Assembly: GCF_020595055.1 (NCBI RefSeq)
Contig: NZ_JAJDOO010000003.1
Location: forward strand, 124,001 to 188,000
From: Desulfosporosinus shakirovi
GTDB taxonomy: Bacteria; Bacillota; Desulfitobacteriia; Desulfitobacteriales; Desulfitobacteriaceae
DNA length: 64,000 nt
Direction: 5' to 3'
The translations under genes and the position numbers were made by a program. This document shows positions 22,853 to 31,084 of the stretch, one piece after another; position 1 is the first letter of the stretch, and each line of letters opens with the position of its first letter. The notes under the pieces are model-generated. The model was not told the origin of the DNA. It was given only the letters and a program-made list of their open reading frames with translations, and ran no database searches.

Positions 22853-23713
22853 ATGAAAACCAATATTTATAAAACAGCCACTACTTTTTTAATAGTTCAG
22901 TCAGTGCTTATGGTAATATTGCTGAATAATAATTATATGAAAGACTATGGCTATCTCCAGTCCATCTTGTCGGAATGGATTGAGCTGCTGTTAGGGTTAA
23001 TCATCCTTTTATTGAACCTGGTTGCAGTGGTAATTGCTTGGAGGCTATACCGCAGTGGAATAGAGGCTGAGGAGTTAAAGACAAGGGCATTAAAATATAA
23101 CCATATGCTTACACAGTATCAGATCTATCGAGAGCATCATCATGACTTAAAGAATCATCTAACCGTCGTACTTGGTCTTTTGACTCAAGAAAAATTTCCC
23201 GAATTAAGAGAGTATTTACAGGTCTACCTGAGCACTGTTAATGATGCTCTACTGAAAACCAACTCGGGTCTGGATGAGCTGGACATCTTGCTTTCCGCTA
23301 AGATACAGGCTGCCAAAAGGCAGAAAACAGAAGTGTTGCTGACGATCCTAGGCACGATCCTATGCAGAAGGAAGAATATATCAAATCTGGTAGCCGCTAT
23401 CGGAAATTTGTTGGATAATGCCCTTGAGGCGGTAAAGGAGCTCGAACCTTCTCAGCGCAAAGTGACTTGGTCCATCCGCAAAGATCCTATAGATTATATA
23501 TTTGAGTTTTCAAATCCCTTGCTTTTGTCAAAGCAAACAACTAAATGGGATTTCTTCGAGGAAGGCTTTAGCACAAAAGGCAGAGACAGGGGCCACGGAC
23601 TCTCGATCACTAGGAGACTGATAAAAAAGATGGAAGGAACTATAACGGTAGATACCGCTAAGGGACAGTTCAAAGTGATCATTGAAATCCCTAGACATAA
23701 GTTGGAGGGGTGA
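22853..23713 (+). CDS. AgrC-like sensor histidine kinase (short sensor)
   Basis: A 286-aa kinase from ATG 22853 (AGAGG upstream; GTG 22847 is an alternative). Two membrane helices (~10-25 and ~40-65) are followed by an AgrC/SpoOB-type dimerisation helix with EHHHDLKNHLTVVLGLL holding the phospho-His, and a GHKL ATPase domain: N-box NLLDNALEAV and G-box KGRDRGHGLSI. The family's peptide-sensing kinases usually have six TM helices, so the sensor here is reduced. The likely input is the AgrD-derived cyclic peptide. Confidence 0.85.
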   Translation: MKTNIYKTATTFLIVQSVLMVILLNNNYMKDYGYLQSILSEWIELLLGLIILLLNLVAVVIAWRLYRSGIEAEELKTRALKYNHMLTQYQIYREHHHDLKNHLTVVLGLLTQEKFPELREYLQVYLSTVNDALLKTNSGLDELDILLSAKIQAAKRQKTEVLLTILGTILCRRKNISNLVAAIGNLLDNALEAVKELEPSQRKVTWSIRKDPIDYIFEFSNPLLLSKQTTKWDFFEEGFSTKGRDRGHGLSITRRLIKKMEGTITVDTAKGQFKVIIEIPRHKLEG

Positions 23714-23717
23714 TTAT

Positions 23718-24305
23718 TTGTTTGAGTTGGAACGTATTGCCCATGGGATGACCAACAATTTGTTAAAAGATTCACCTATGGATGCAGTTGAAAAGGCTAA
23801 GGTGGAATATGGGTTAGCTTTAGTGCTGGGACTGGGAATAGAATTCATCCTAACCGTTGGGGTTTCCTTCTTTTTAGAGACAGTGGTTTACACCATTATA
23901 ATTATGTTATCCGCTCTGGCTTTAAGGATTTCTATGGGCGGAGCCCATTGTTCAAGCTTTTTACGATGTCAAGTATTTACTCTGGTGCTTTTTATAGGAA
24001 CTTCTATTAGTGTTAAGAAAATGGTGTTGAGTTTAGAATTACGTGTTTTAATAATAGTTTCATTGATTCTAGGAATAATAGCGTTGATTCGAATTTGGAA
24101 GCTTAATTACTCCGGTCTGATAGTATGGATACTATTTGTGTTATTGCCCGTTATGGGGCTTTCAATTTTTAATAAGCCACATGGGCTTATGGTTCTGGCT
24201 TTGTCAAGTTCGTCAGGCATTTTTTTGCAGTCCTTTATGGCAAGCACAATAGGTAAAGTGATTGTAAAAAAAAGTGATCAAGCCATGCAGAGGTTAGGGA
24301 TTTAA
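23718..24305 (+). CDS. agrB: AgrB-like peptidase/AIP-processing membrane protein
   Basis: The 195-aa protein begins at TTG 23718 (GGAGGGG seven bases upstream). In that numbering the conserved catalytic residues fall at His77 and Cys84 in ISMGGAHCSSFLRCQV, the same positions as in S. aureus AgrB. About six hydrophobic segments follow. AgrB is a membrane cysteine endopeptidase that trims AgrD and forms the thiolactone. The substrate gene lies 122 bp downstream. Confidence 0.9.
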   Translation: MFELERIAHGMTNNLLKDSPMDAVEKAKVEYGLALVLGLGIEFILTVGVSFFLETVVYTIIIMLSALALRISMGGAHCSSFLRCQVFTLVLFIGTSISVKKMVLSLELRVLIIVSLILGIIALIRIWKLNYSGLIVWILFVLLPVMGLSIFNKPHGLMVLALSSSSGIFLQSFMASTIGKVIVKKSDQAMQRLGI

Positions 24306-24318
24306 GCTTAACATGTAG

Positions 24319-24383
24319 TTTCGTTCCCTTAAATGACACTTTCGTTCCAATTTTGATAATTGGTGGGTTTTTTATGGTATAGT
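24319..24383 (+). promoter_or_regulatory. Candidate AgrA/LytTR-activated promoter of agrD
   Basis: TTTCGTTCC occurs at 24319-24327 and again, identically, at 24340-24348: 9-bp direct repeats separated by exactly 12 bp, the geometry of LytTR-type sites. Five bases on is a -35-like TTGATA (24353-24358), and after a 19-bp spacer a -10-like TATAGT (24378-24383). Long spacers are also known at S. aureus agr promoters. It would make agrD expression self-activating. A CCAATT/AATTGG hairpin overlaps the -35. Confidence 0.65.
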
Positions 24384-24427
24384 TTTTTGTAAGGGGATCC
24401 TCAGAGTAATTATATGGAAAGAGGTTG

Positions 24428-24568
24428 ATGAACATAAAAGCTAGCAAGGGTTTGTTCATATCATTACTTTCATTTGTGGGGGCTTTCGCGCTTGTAGGTC
24501 CTACTTGCTTGGGATGGTTCTATGAACCGAAGAGATCTGAAGAATTACAAATATATAGAAATTTGTAA
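24428..24568 (+). CDS. agrD: AgrD-like autoinducing peptide precursor
   Basis: A 46-aa ORF directly downstream of agrB. It has the three AgrD parts: an N-terminal amphipathic leader (MNIKASKGLFISLLSFV), a central Cys-containing segment (GPTCLGWF, Cys27) and an acidic C-terminal recognition tail (YEPKRSEEL), as in the cyclic-lactone autoinducer family (EPKxPEEL). The Cys plus four residues to Phe31 would give a five-membered thiolactone; the exact ends are inference. AGAGG precedes the start. Confidence 0.85.
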   Translation: MNIKASKGLFISLLSFVGAFALVGPTCLGWFYEPKRSEELQIYRNL

Positions 24569-24656
24569 GGTAAATTAACAAGCTATACTAAGAAATACAA
24601 AGGGTAAATTGTTACGTAATTTGTTATATAAAAAATGAAAGGTGTGGTAATGGGAA

Positions 24657-25100
24657 ATGAATAAAAAGAGTATTCTAAAATGGTTTACAATAGGCGTAAT
24701 GGGGGTAGGAGTATTAACTTTAACTGTATTATTTGCGAATAGTAATAACGCTTATTCTGCAGCTAACCATTCAGAGAGGGAAATTACTCTTAAAGATTCA
24801 GCTATCAAGAACTTCAATATCGACACAACAAAAGTTAAACAACTTTATAGGAAGGATTTACATGGAAATAGTACTGCTGTGTCTCAAGAAATGAAAACTA
24901 AAGCACTGGTTGCTTTTTCAGAGCTAATTAAAAATGGGGATACCAAAATAGGTGATTATACCCCAATTTATTTCTTTGAAGGTAACAATGTTTCAATAGC
25001 AATTAAGCATGCTGATGGTTCTATGACACTAACAAAATTCGACATATCAGAAGATGGAATACCTATTAAAATTGATGCACAATCTAAGGAGGTAAAATAA
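24657..25100 (+). CDS. Secreted protein, unknown family
   Basis: A 147-aa protein with an N-terminal signal/anchor (WFTIGVMGVGVLTLTVLFA, then a possible signal-peptidase site ending AYSA). The mature part (ITLKDSAIKNFNIDTTKVK...) has no recognised domain. It is 88 bp downstream of agrD and 2 bp before another secreted protein, so the pair is a plausible output of the quorum-sensing locus. Two GGTAAATT motifs (24569, 24603) lie in its upstream region. Confidence 0.65.
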   Translation: MNKKSILKWFTIGVMGVGVLTLTVLFANSNNAYSAANHSEREITLKDSAIKNFNIDTTKVKQLYRKDLHGNSTAVSQEMKTKALVAFSELIKNGDTKIGDYTPIYFFEGNNVSIAIKHADGSMTLTKFDISEDGIPIKIDAQSKEVK

Positions 25101-25102
25101 CT

Positions 25103-25465
25103 ATGAAAGGTAATAAATTTATTTTAATTCCATTGACATTAATCCTAATATGTGTATTTGCAATTCCTGTGTACGCTTCTGTCACTGGTGTTGCAAAATT
25201 CACCAATACGGGTACATATATAGGTGGGTATTCGTATACAGAGACAACTTTTGTTGCCACTAAAATTACAGAAACTACTGCTCTCTACAAAGATGATGTG
25301 TTAGTAGATAGTGATGCTGATTCCGGTACTACTTATGCACAGGGAGATGTAGGTGTTAATAATCCATCAGGGATTCAAGATTGGTATATTGAGGGAATGG
25401 GTATCGTCTGGCAGGGGAATATATATAATGCCTACCCACATGAATCTTCTGTTGTATCGAAGTAG
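25103..25465 (+). CDS. Small secreted protein, unknown family
   Basis: A 120-aa protein with a clear Sec signal peptide (FILIPLTLILICVFAIPVYA-S) and a ~96-aa mature part rich in Thr/Gly/Tyr (TNTGTYIGGYSYTETTFV), likely beta-structured. AAGGAGG lies upstream, inside the previous gene's end. It resembles small extracellular matrix or bacteriocin-like proteins only in composition. A possible agr effector. Confidence 0.65.
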   Translation: MKGNKFILIPLTLILICVFAIPVYASVTGVAKFTNTGTYIGGYSYTETTFVATKITETTALYKDDVLVDSDADSGTTYAQGDVGVNNPSGIQDWYIEGMGIVWQGNIYNAYPHESSVVSK

Positions 25466-25519
25466 TCGAACTTTAGTAATTTGAAAATTAATATGCGGTG
25501 ATACACATCTAGACAATTT

Positions 25520-25545
25520 GACGTCCTGCATAGGGGCGTCATTTT
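25520..25545 (+). terminator. Stem-loop after secreted-protein pair
   Basis: GACGTCC-TGCATA-GGGGCGTC followed by ATTTTAT. A weak terminator between convergent genes. Confidence 0.5.
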
Positions 25546-25567
25546 ATCAGTGATGATCCGGGCGGAA

Positions 25568-28174
25568 TCATAACCTTGGATCAACCGGTTCTGCTTCCAA
25601 AGCCAAGGTCGCTAACACACATTCATGAATCCGACTGATGGGCTCCTGACTTACAAAGCGCTTAACCCCTTCCACTCCTAAGGCAAATTCCATGAGGGCA
25701 TGACGTTGTTTGCGTTTAACATTTCTTTGCTTTAAGCGCACCAGGTTCTCAGGCTGTAAGTAATCCATGCCATAGATAATATGAAGATACTTTCTCCCTC
25801 GAACTTTGATGGCCGGTTGCACTAACCAGCCTTTTTCATTTCTGGCGATAAACCTTTCCGGCTTTACGACAAAGCCTTCATGACCGTTTTCCGTCATTTC
25901 CTCCCACCAGAGAATTGCTTCTTCCTCAGTCCTCTCATTGGTCACGATTTTGAACTCAGTCTCAATCAATAGGTCAGACAGCTTAGCAAGCTCCCGGTTC
26001 TGTTCCATATGCCACAGATGGGATTGGTCAAAATAAGTTCTCCCCTGGTGAGCCAGGACATGAAAGGGAGCAATTTTGATCCCTTCAACCCCTTGGGTAT
26101 CCCAGCAATACTTTTGGAACACCTCACGAAAGACTTGAGCATTCTCCAGCTTACCCTTGTATTCCTCGATCCAGGAGTCAACCTCCCAGCCATTCACTTT
26201 GGCCAACTCAAGTTTCTCTAAAAGCTTCCGGCGGTCCAAGAGTGATACTTCCGAAACATGAGCGTATTGAGAGCTAATGAGTTCTTTGGCCTTTAAATTC
26301 CAAGGCAAAATTTCCGCATCTAACAGCACGAAATCCGTGTTGTTTTTTGTGAAGTATTGTCCCTGATGTAAGTCCGCATTCAATTGCCTGATAAGCTTTT
26401 CGGATAATGTCTGATCAAAAAACCCTCGACCCGCCCTGGTATAAATGGTTCCCAACTTTGCTGAACCTACATATCCAACCGCAGTTTCCTCATCCTTAAA
26501 CAGCAGCAGAATCCCCCTGCTGCCCATATGTTTCTTCTCCACAACCATGGTGGTGATCCCCTGATTTCGATAATACTTAAAAGCCTCTTGAGGATGTTCA
26601 AAATAATGATCCGAGGAGGAGGGCTCAGGTGCAGGACTCATGGTTGGAGGAATATAAAGCAATTCCTCAATCGGGACAGTATAGTGAGAAATAGCTTCAA
26701 TCGCAGACTTTACATAGTCGGCATGAATTTTAATTTCCCCATAGTCTTCGGTCATTACAGAATAGCCCTTGAGAAAACTCTGGATATTAGGAGGATTGAA
26801 GCGTTCTTTTTTCCACTTCTGTAAGAAGCTCTCCGGATCTTCGGCATAGTCTTTCTGAGCCTCAACAGCCACAAACTGTTTTTCCGGATAACGATAGGCC
26901 GTTAATCTGCCACCGAAAACAACGCCTTGGTCAATATTGATCGTGTTATTGATGATCATTGGCTGGGGTCTGGGGTCATGCCCCCAAACAATTGTTTCTC
27001 CGGATTTATGATTGACAAACCAGTCTTTGCGTATCGGTTTCCCGCTCTCTTCGAAGCCCTCTGTATCACCATACCGACAAAAGTCACGGATGCCTTTGGA
27101 TTCCTTGCCGATATAGTGGTCTCGTATTCCGGCATGGGTTGCCACAACCACCCCTACACCGTTACTCGTAAATACTAAGTTTGAAGGGGCACTTAGAAGC
27201 AGACTTCTAACCTTTCCTTTCAACTCTTCTGCAGCTTCTTGACCTTGTTCTCTTGCATAATCTGCAAACTCGGCTGGAATGAGTTCATCCCCATGGGCTA
27301 ACTCAACCTTTCGACGGTCCAGCCAGCGAGCAATCTTCCAGCCGTGGTTACTATCGACCATATAAGCTAAGTCTTTTTCTACATGGTTAATAAAGAATTT
27401 CAGGCAGTCAATACTGTTGGGTCCTCTGGAGAGCACATCCCCTACCGAAACTAGTTTGCGACCGTTAGGATGAGTATATAATCCCTCTTCATCTGACTGA
27501 TACCCCAGCTTATCAAGCAGGGCAAGAAATTCACTATAGCAGCCATGGATATCCCCAATAAAATCAAGACCGGTTCCAACCTCTTTGAGTAAGGGGTTGG
27601 TTGATCGCCCAAAAAGCGTATCTTCTATTTCCACTTCATTTAATATGTAGGAACCTGAAAAGCCTTCCGTCTTTAGGGAACGAAGATTACTCCTAAAGGC
27701 TCTGACCTGCTGTTTGATTCGACTGCGCCCTCTAGGCTGCTCCCGTTGTTCATCTCTCTCAAACAATAATTTTTCGTCCATATCTAAGGCCAGGGCCTGG
27801 ATCGGAACGTGCTTACGATGGGCTAAATCAAGGTACTTCTTCCGATCGTCAGGCCATAGATGGGTGGCATCCACCACTGAAAGTTTCCCTAAACCACAAC
27901 GAGTTTCTATAAGATCAGCCATCCCATCAAAGGCTTTTTGGGAAATCAATTGATACTCTGCTAAAAGCACGTCTTGCTCATCTTTAGGACGTTTATTAAG
28001 TTCTATAAATTCCGTATCCGCGACTAAGACCCTAAATTGATCCGAACTAACGATTTCTGACCGTAATAAGATACCCTGATCAATCAGCCGATTTAGCAGG
28101 GTGGTTTTGCCGCTGTTGGACGGCCCAACCAATAATACGATTCCGGCATGGGGAAATTGGATCTCTTTACTCAT
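25568..28174 (-). CDS. pnkp: Bacterial polynucleotide kinase-phosphatase-ligase (Pnkp)
   Basis: The 868-aa protein has the three Pnkp modules in order. The 5' kinase domain (~10-170) has P-loop GPSNSGKTT and an RSRIKQQVRAFR lid. The metallophosphoesterase domain (~205-470) shows FIGDIHGCYSE, SVGDVLSRGPNS, DSNHGWKIARW and WGHDPRP. The C-terminal adenylyltransferase domain has EKKHMGSRG (nucleophile Lys of the KxxG-type motif) and EGFVVKPER. Pnkp heals broken RNA ends and, with Hen1, seals them after 2'-O-methylation to repair RNAs cut by ribotoxins. It overlaps hen1 by 8 bp, so the pair is coupled. Confidence 0.95.
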   Translation of the reverse strand: MSKEIQFPHAGIVLLVGPSNSGKTTLLNRLIDQGILLRSEIVSSDQFRVLVADTEFIELNKRPKDEQDVLLAEYQLISQKAFDGMADLIETRCGLGKLSVVDATHLWPDDRKKYLDLAHRKHVPIQALALDMDEKLLFERDEQREQPRGRSRIKQQVRAFRSNLRSLKTEGFSGSYILNEVEIEDTLFGRSTNPLLKEVGTGLDFIGDIHGCYSEFLALLDKLGYQSDEEGLYTHPNGRKLVSVGDVLSRGPNSIDCLKFFINHVEKDLAYMVDSNHGWKIARWLDRRKVELAHGDELIPAEFADYAREQGQEAAEELKGKVRSLLLSAPSNLVFTSNGVGVVVATHAGIRDHYIGKESKGIRDFCRYGDTEGFEESGKPIRKDWFVNHKSGETIVWGHDPRPQPMIINNTINIDQGVVFGGRLTAYRYPEKQFVAVEAQKDYAEDPESFLQKWKKERFNPPNIQSFLKGYSVMTEDYGEIKIHADYVKSAIEAISHYTVPIEELLYIPPTMSPAPEPSSSDHYFEHPQEAFKYYRNQGITTMVVEKKHMGSRGILLLFKDEETAVGYVGSAKLGTIYTRAGRGFFDQTLSEKLIRQLNADLHQGQYFTKNNTDFVLLDAEILPWNLKAKELISSQYAHVSEVSLLDRRKLLEKLELAKVNGWEVDSWIEEYKGKLENAQVFREVFQKYCWDTQGVEGIKIAPFHVLAHQGRTYFDQSHLWHMEQNRELAKLSDLLIETEFKIVTNERTEEEAILWWEEMTENGHEGFVVKPERFIARNEKGWLVQPAIKVRGRKYLHIIYGMDYLQPENLVRLKQRNVKRKQRHALMEFALGVEGVKRFVSQEPISRIHECVLATLALEAEPVDPRL

Positions 28175-29594
28175 TCTCTATCCCACCTTGTCTTGTGAAG
28201 ATAGCTATTTGAGAAGGGTGTCCATACCCTTCGACTCCTTCACCAATTCCGTCTAATTGAACCTCGTAGGAATAGTTCCTTGCCAAACTATGAGTCCACT
28301 GGGAAAATTGAGCCCGAGTCCACTCAAATCGATGGTCCTTATGACGAACCGCCTCATCCATTTGATAAACAGGGTTATATTCCACATTCGGAGTAGTAAC
28401 AATTAAAACCTTGGGTTTGTAGCTGCCAAAGATCGTGTCCATGACTCTCGGTAATCGACCTTCATCAATATGCTCGATCACTTCACTTAGAATCATGACA
28501 TCTTTATTACGCAGTTGCTCATCATAGTAATATAATGAACCCCAAATTGGGATCGGTGCTATAAAGTCATCCTCGTGACTCGCTTCGGAAAATCGTTTGA
28601 GGGCGCGAAGCTGCTCCTTCTCCGTGGGTTCCACTGCTAATATCTCTTTGACACCCGGTATAAACCCAAGTCGCACAGATAACTTACCTTCCCCTGCTCC
28701 GAAGTCAACAATACTTTCTTTGGAGGATACATTTTCCACGATCTTAACAACCCTTTGATAGCGGAGTTCATTCAATCTTACGACGGGCTGGGATTCTAGG
28801 GTAGGTTCTGGCGTCGTATCTAATTTCGTCAGATCTATGTTCGTCAAATTAACTTTCGTTATATCAGGTTGATGGAATTTTGCTCCCACCTGATCAATCA
28901 ATTCCCTGAAACGCAAGGTTCGTTTAATAATGAGATCTTTAAGGGGATGATGGGATAGCCACCCTTCCCCATATCGTTCCAGTTTATCTATTTCTCGTTC
29001 ATCAATGAAGTAATGCCGATAATTATCAAGCACCGGAATCAAGACAAAGAGATGTTGGAGAGCTTTTTGGACAGTGACGGTTCCTTTTAAATTTATAAAA
29101 CGAGCTGAGCTTCTCTCCTTGAGCTGGAAGTTATAGGCTGCTTGTCCTCGTTCAATTTCTATTTGATAACCTAAGGTTTCAAAAAGTTCCTTAATGGCTG
29201 AATCGGGTAAATCGGTAGCCACCGGCCCAAAGCCTATGTTCAGCTGAATGGCATGCTTTGCCCAGTCCAGATATTCTTCTTTGGGTCGACCATTCAGAGC
29301 CGTTCCTAAGGCCGACCGGATATCCGAACAGAAAATACTGCTGACAACAAATTCCCTGTCGTTGATATATTGAGTAATTTGATAAGTATCCGGGCTATTC
29401 TTAACCAGTTCAACGGGGTCGGGCGTAACAAAGATTACCGCTTCAACTTCCCTATCACTAAAAACAGTATAGGTTAAGCGAACGCGGTGCCCCTTGTCCA
29501 TTCGGTCATAGAGATTTCGAGGATTCTTTGACAAGAGAAAGGTCAGCATCTTAGCCCCTTCCCCCGTCGCTTTAATTGCTAGCTGCACAAGCAT
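28167..29594 (-). CDS. hen1: Hen1 3'-terminal RNA ribose 2'-O-methyltransferase
   Basis: The 475-aa protein has the bacterial Hen1 N-terminal Pnkp-activating region (TFLLSKNPRNLYDR, then TDLPDSAIKELFETLGY) and a C-terminal methyltransferase with SAM loop VDFGAGEGKLSVRLG and metal-binding EVIEHIDEGRL, then VTTPNVEYNPVY and DHRFEWTRAQF. It methylates the ribose at the 3' end of the damaged RNA before Pnkp seals it, protecting the site from recutting. AGGAG precedes ATG 29594. Confidence 0.95.
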   Translation of the reverse strand: MLVQLAIKATGEGAKMLTFLLSKNPRNLYDRMDKGHRVRLTYTVFSDREVEAVIFVTPDPVELVKNSPDTYQITQYINDREFVVSSIFCSDIRSALGTALNGRPKEEYLDWAKHAIQLNIGFGPVATDLPDSAIKELFETLGYQIEIERGQAAYNFQLKERSSARFINLKGTVTVQKALQHLFVLIPVLDNYRHYFIDEREIDKLERYGEGWLSHHPLKDLIIKRTLRFRELIDQVGAKFHQPDITKVNLTNIDLTKLDTTPEPTLESQPVVRLNELRYQRVVKIVENVSSKESIVDFGAGEGKLSVRLGFIPGVKEILAVEPTEKEQLRALKRFSEASHEDDFIAPIPIWGSLYYYDEQLRNKDVMILSEVIEHIDEGRLPRVMDTIFGSYKPKVLIVTTPNVEYNPVYQMDEAVRHKDHRFEWTRAQFSQWTHSLARNYSYEVQLDGIGEGVEGYGHPSQIAIFTRQGGIENE

Positions 29595-29604
29595 AAACTC
29601 CTGT

Positions 29605-29790
29605 CCTTAAGAACTTTGTTTAGTTATACCCTAGGAGTCATCATTCCATGACTTATAGTGCTTGATTTTACTTTCTGAGTCCGCAGGTACGCCTTTGTTT
29701 CTCACCGATCACCAAATATTTAAAAAAACTATACAAAGGGGCACCAGTCAGTCTTATAAACTGTTGGCTCCCTTTCAAGCTGTAATTTTT
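29605..29790. repeat. Hen1-upstream block shared with 19.65-19.89 kb
   Basis: Contains TTAAGAACTTTGTTTAG (29611), a decayed FGDWW-peptide repeat (29698-29740) and a decayed copy of the CAP-gene terminator (29742-29778). Its relative at 19.65-19.88 kb still carries the intact terminator and leads into the CAP gene. Here the CAP gene is replaced by the SLOG gene. Confidence 0.7.
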
Positions 29791-29803
29791 TTATGAACAT
29801 CAT

Positions 29804-30370
29804 TTAAAATGAAAGTTGCTCTTCCGTTATATAATCCTTAATTTCATCTTTTACCAGTTGAATATTCTTATGAGATAAATTCACAAATAGGTTTCTTGTA
29901 TCTACCTCGCACTGACTTATGATACGTTCAAGATCTGCTAGATCTTGAACTGTAAAGAATTCGTTACTTGGGATGAAATAAATCAATGTCTTCTTATTCC
30001 TGTTAATAAGATTAATGACATTGTTTAGAGTGCCCTTACTTTTCCCATTCCATATCATAAAACCATAATCAGCTTCTTCAGCCATTCTTATATCTTTGGC
30101 AGCATAAAAGTCAAACCCCTTAACCTTTTTTTCGACTTCCACATTTACAACATTCCAACTTCCAATATTACATCTCGCTTTCCCTTGACTTGCGTACACA
30201 AATACATTCTGATATCCCATACGAGAGAAATATTCTTGTACCGCCTTATCAACACCGGTGGCATCACCAACAATAACGTTCATTTGCGTAGAATAAATAT
30301 TATGAAGTCTTTCCTCAACACGCTTATTAAGCTTAGAAATTGCCCTAGGTCCGGCAATAAATACTTTCAT
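29804..30370 (-). CDS. SLOG-family (DUF2493/YpsA-like) nucleotide-binding protein
   Basis: The 188-aa protein has a Rossmann-like fold: MKVFIAGPRAI, then VIVGDATGVDKAVQEYF (the Gly-rich loop in place of GGARGAD), and DYGFMIWNGKSKGTLNN (the acidic/Gly strand). These match the cpYpsA-related SLOG group, thought to bind nucleotides or process nucleotide-derived signals in bacterial conflict systems. It follows a phosphoribosyltransferase by 6 bp and lies 209 bp upstream of hen1 on the same strand, so all four may form one island. The function is inferred only. Confidence 0.75.
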   Translation of the reverse strand: MKVFIAGPRAISKLNKRVEERLHNIYSTQMNVIVGDATGVDKAVQEYFSRMGYQNVFVYASQGKARCNIGSWNVVNVEVEKKVKGFDFYAAKDIRMAEEADYGFMIWNGKSKGTLNNVINLINRNKKTLIYFIPSNEFFTVQDLADLERIISQCEVDTRNLFVNLSHKNIQLVKDEIKDYITEEQLSF

Positions 30371-30376
30371 TTTGGA

Positions 30377-30787
30377 TCACCTCGTTTTTGTCATCGTGAG
30401 TATGTAGATTTTCTTCAAATTCTGATCCTGTCTCAGTATTCTCACACATTCTGTTATTGTCCCACCCGTACTAAATAAATCATCGATAAGTAATACTCTA
30501 AAGGGCCTCTTGGCTTTTTTTATAGCAATGATGGAGCCTGATAACTCTTTTTGATCTCTATCCATATTCTTGGCCTGATCATTTGACGTTTTTTGTAATA
30601 CTTGATTTGTAAAACTAACCCCTAAATATGTCGCAATCGCTCTAGCTATTTCCACTGCAGGTTGAAATGGTCTCTGAATCGATGGTGGAGCAGGTATTAT
30701 CAGAGGCCAGCAACTTGGATTTCTCTGTCCAACTATTGCTGATCTGTAATACAACCATGAGCCGGTGTGGGGAATTGGAAAAACCAC
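30377..30787 (-). CDS. ComF-like phosphoribosyltransferase
   Basis: A 136-aa protein from GTG 30787. It contains the PRPP-binding motif VLLIDDLFSTGGTITEC and upstream blocks FQPAVEIARAIATYLGV and TSNDQAKNMDRDQK, arranged as in ComF-type phosphoribosyltransferases but lacking their N-terminal zinc finger. No good ribosome-binding site is visible, so the start may be wrong or the transcript leaderless. Paired with the SLOG protein, it may make or consume a ribosylated nucleotide; this is inference. Confidence 0.7.
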   Translation of the reverse strand: MVFPIPHTGSWLYYRSAIVGQRNPSCWPLIIPAPPSIQRPFQPAVEIARAIATYLGVSFTNQVLQKTSNDQAKNMDRDQKELSGSIIAIKKAKRPFRVLLIDDLFSTGGTITECVRILRQDQNLKKIYILTMTKTR

Positions 30788-30983
30788 AATGGTTACAACT
30801 ATATTCTAACCCAAAAACATCTCCATAAATTCCAATTCCGCAATTTTATAGAGGTTCAATAATCCTGTAGCATTCTTCTACCAAATTAGATTCTTCATTT
30901 TAATGCTAATCCCTGCCAGTATCTCTTCACTTTTACAATATTCATAATCCTTACTAGTTACCTGGTGTACAGTAATAATCCTT

Positions 30984-31022
30984 GAAGACCACATCTCATA
31001 GCGAGGTGTGGTCTTCTTCTTT
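30984..31022. terminator. Terminator-like hairpin
   Basis: GAAGACCACA / TGTGGTCTTC followed by TTCTTTT on the plus strand. Confidence 0.6.
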
Positions 31023-31084
31023 TACTGCCTAAATAGCCGCATGTCTTAATAATCTTCTCAGATGTTTCGATTCTATATTCCTGC

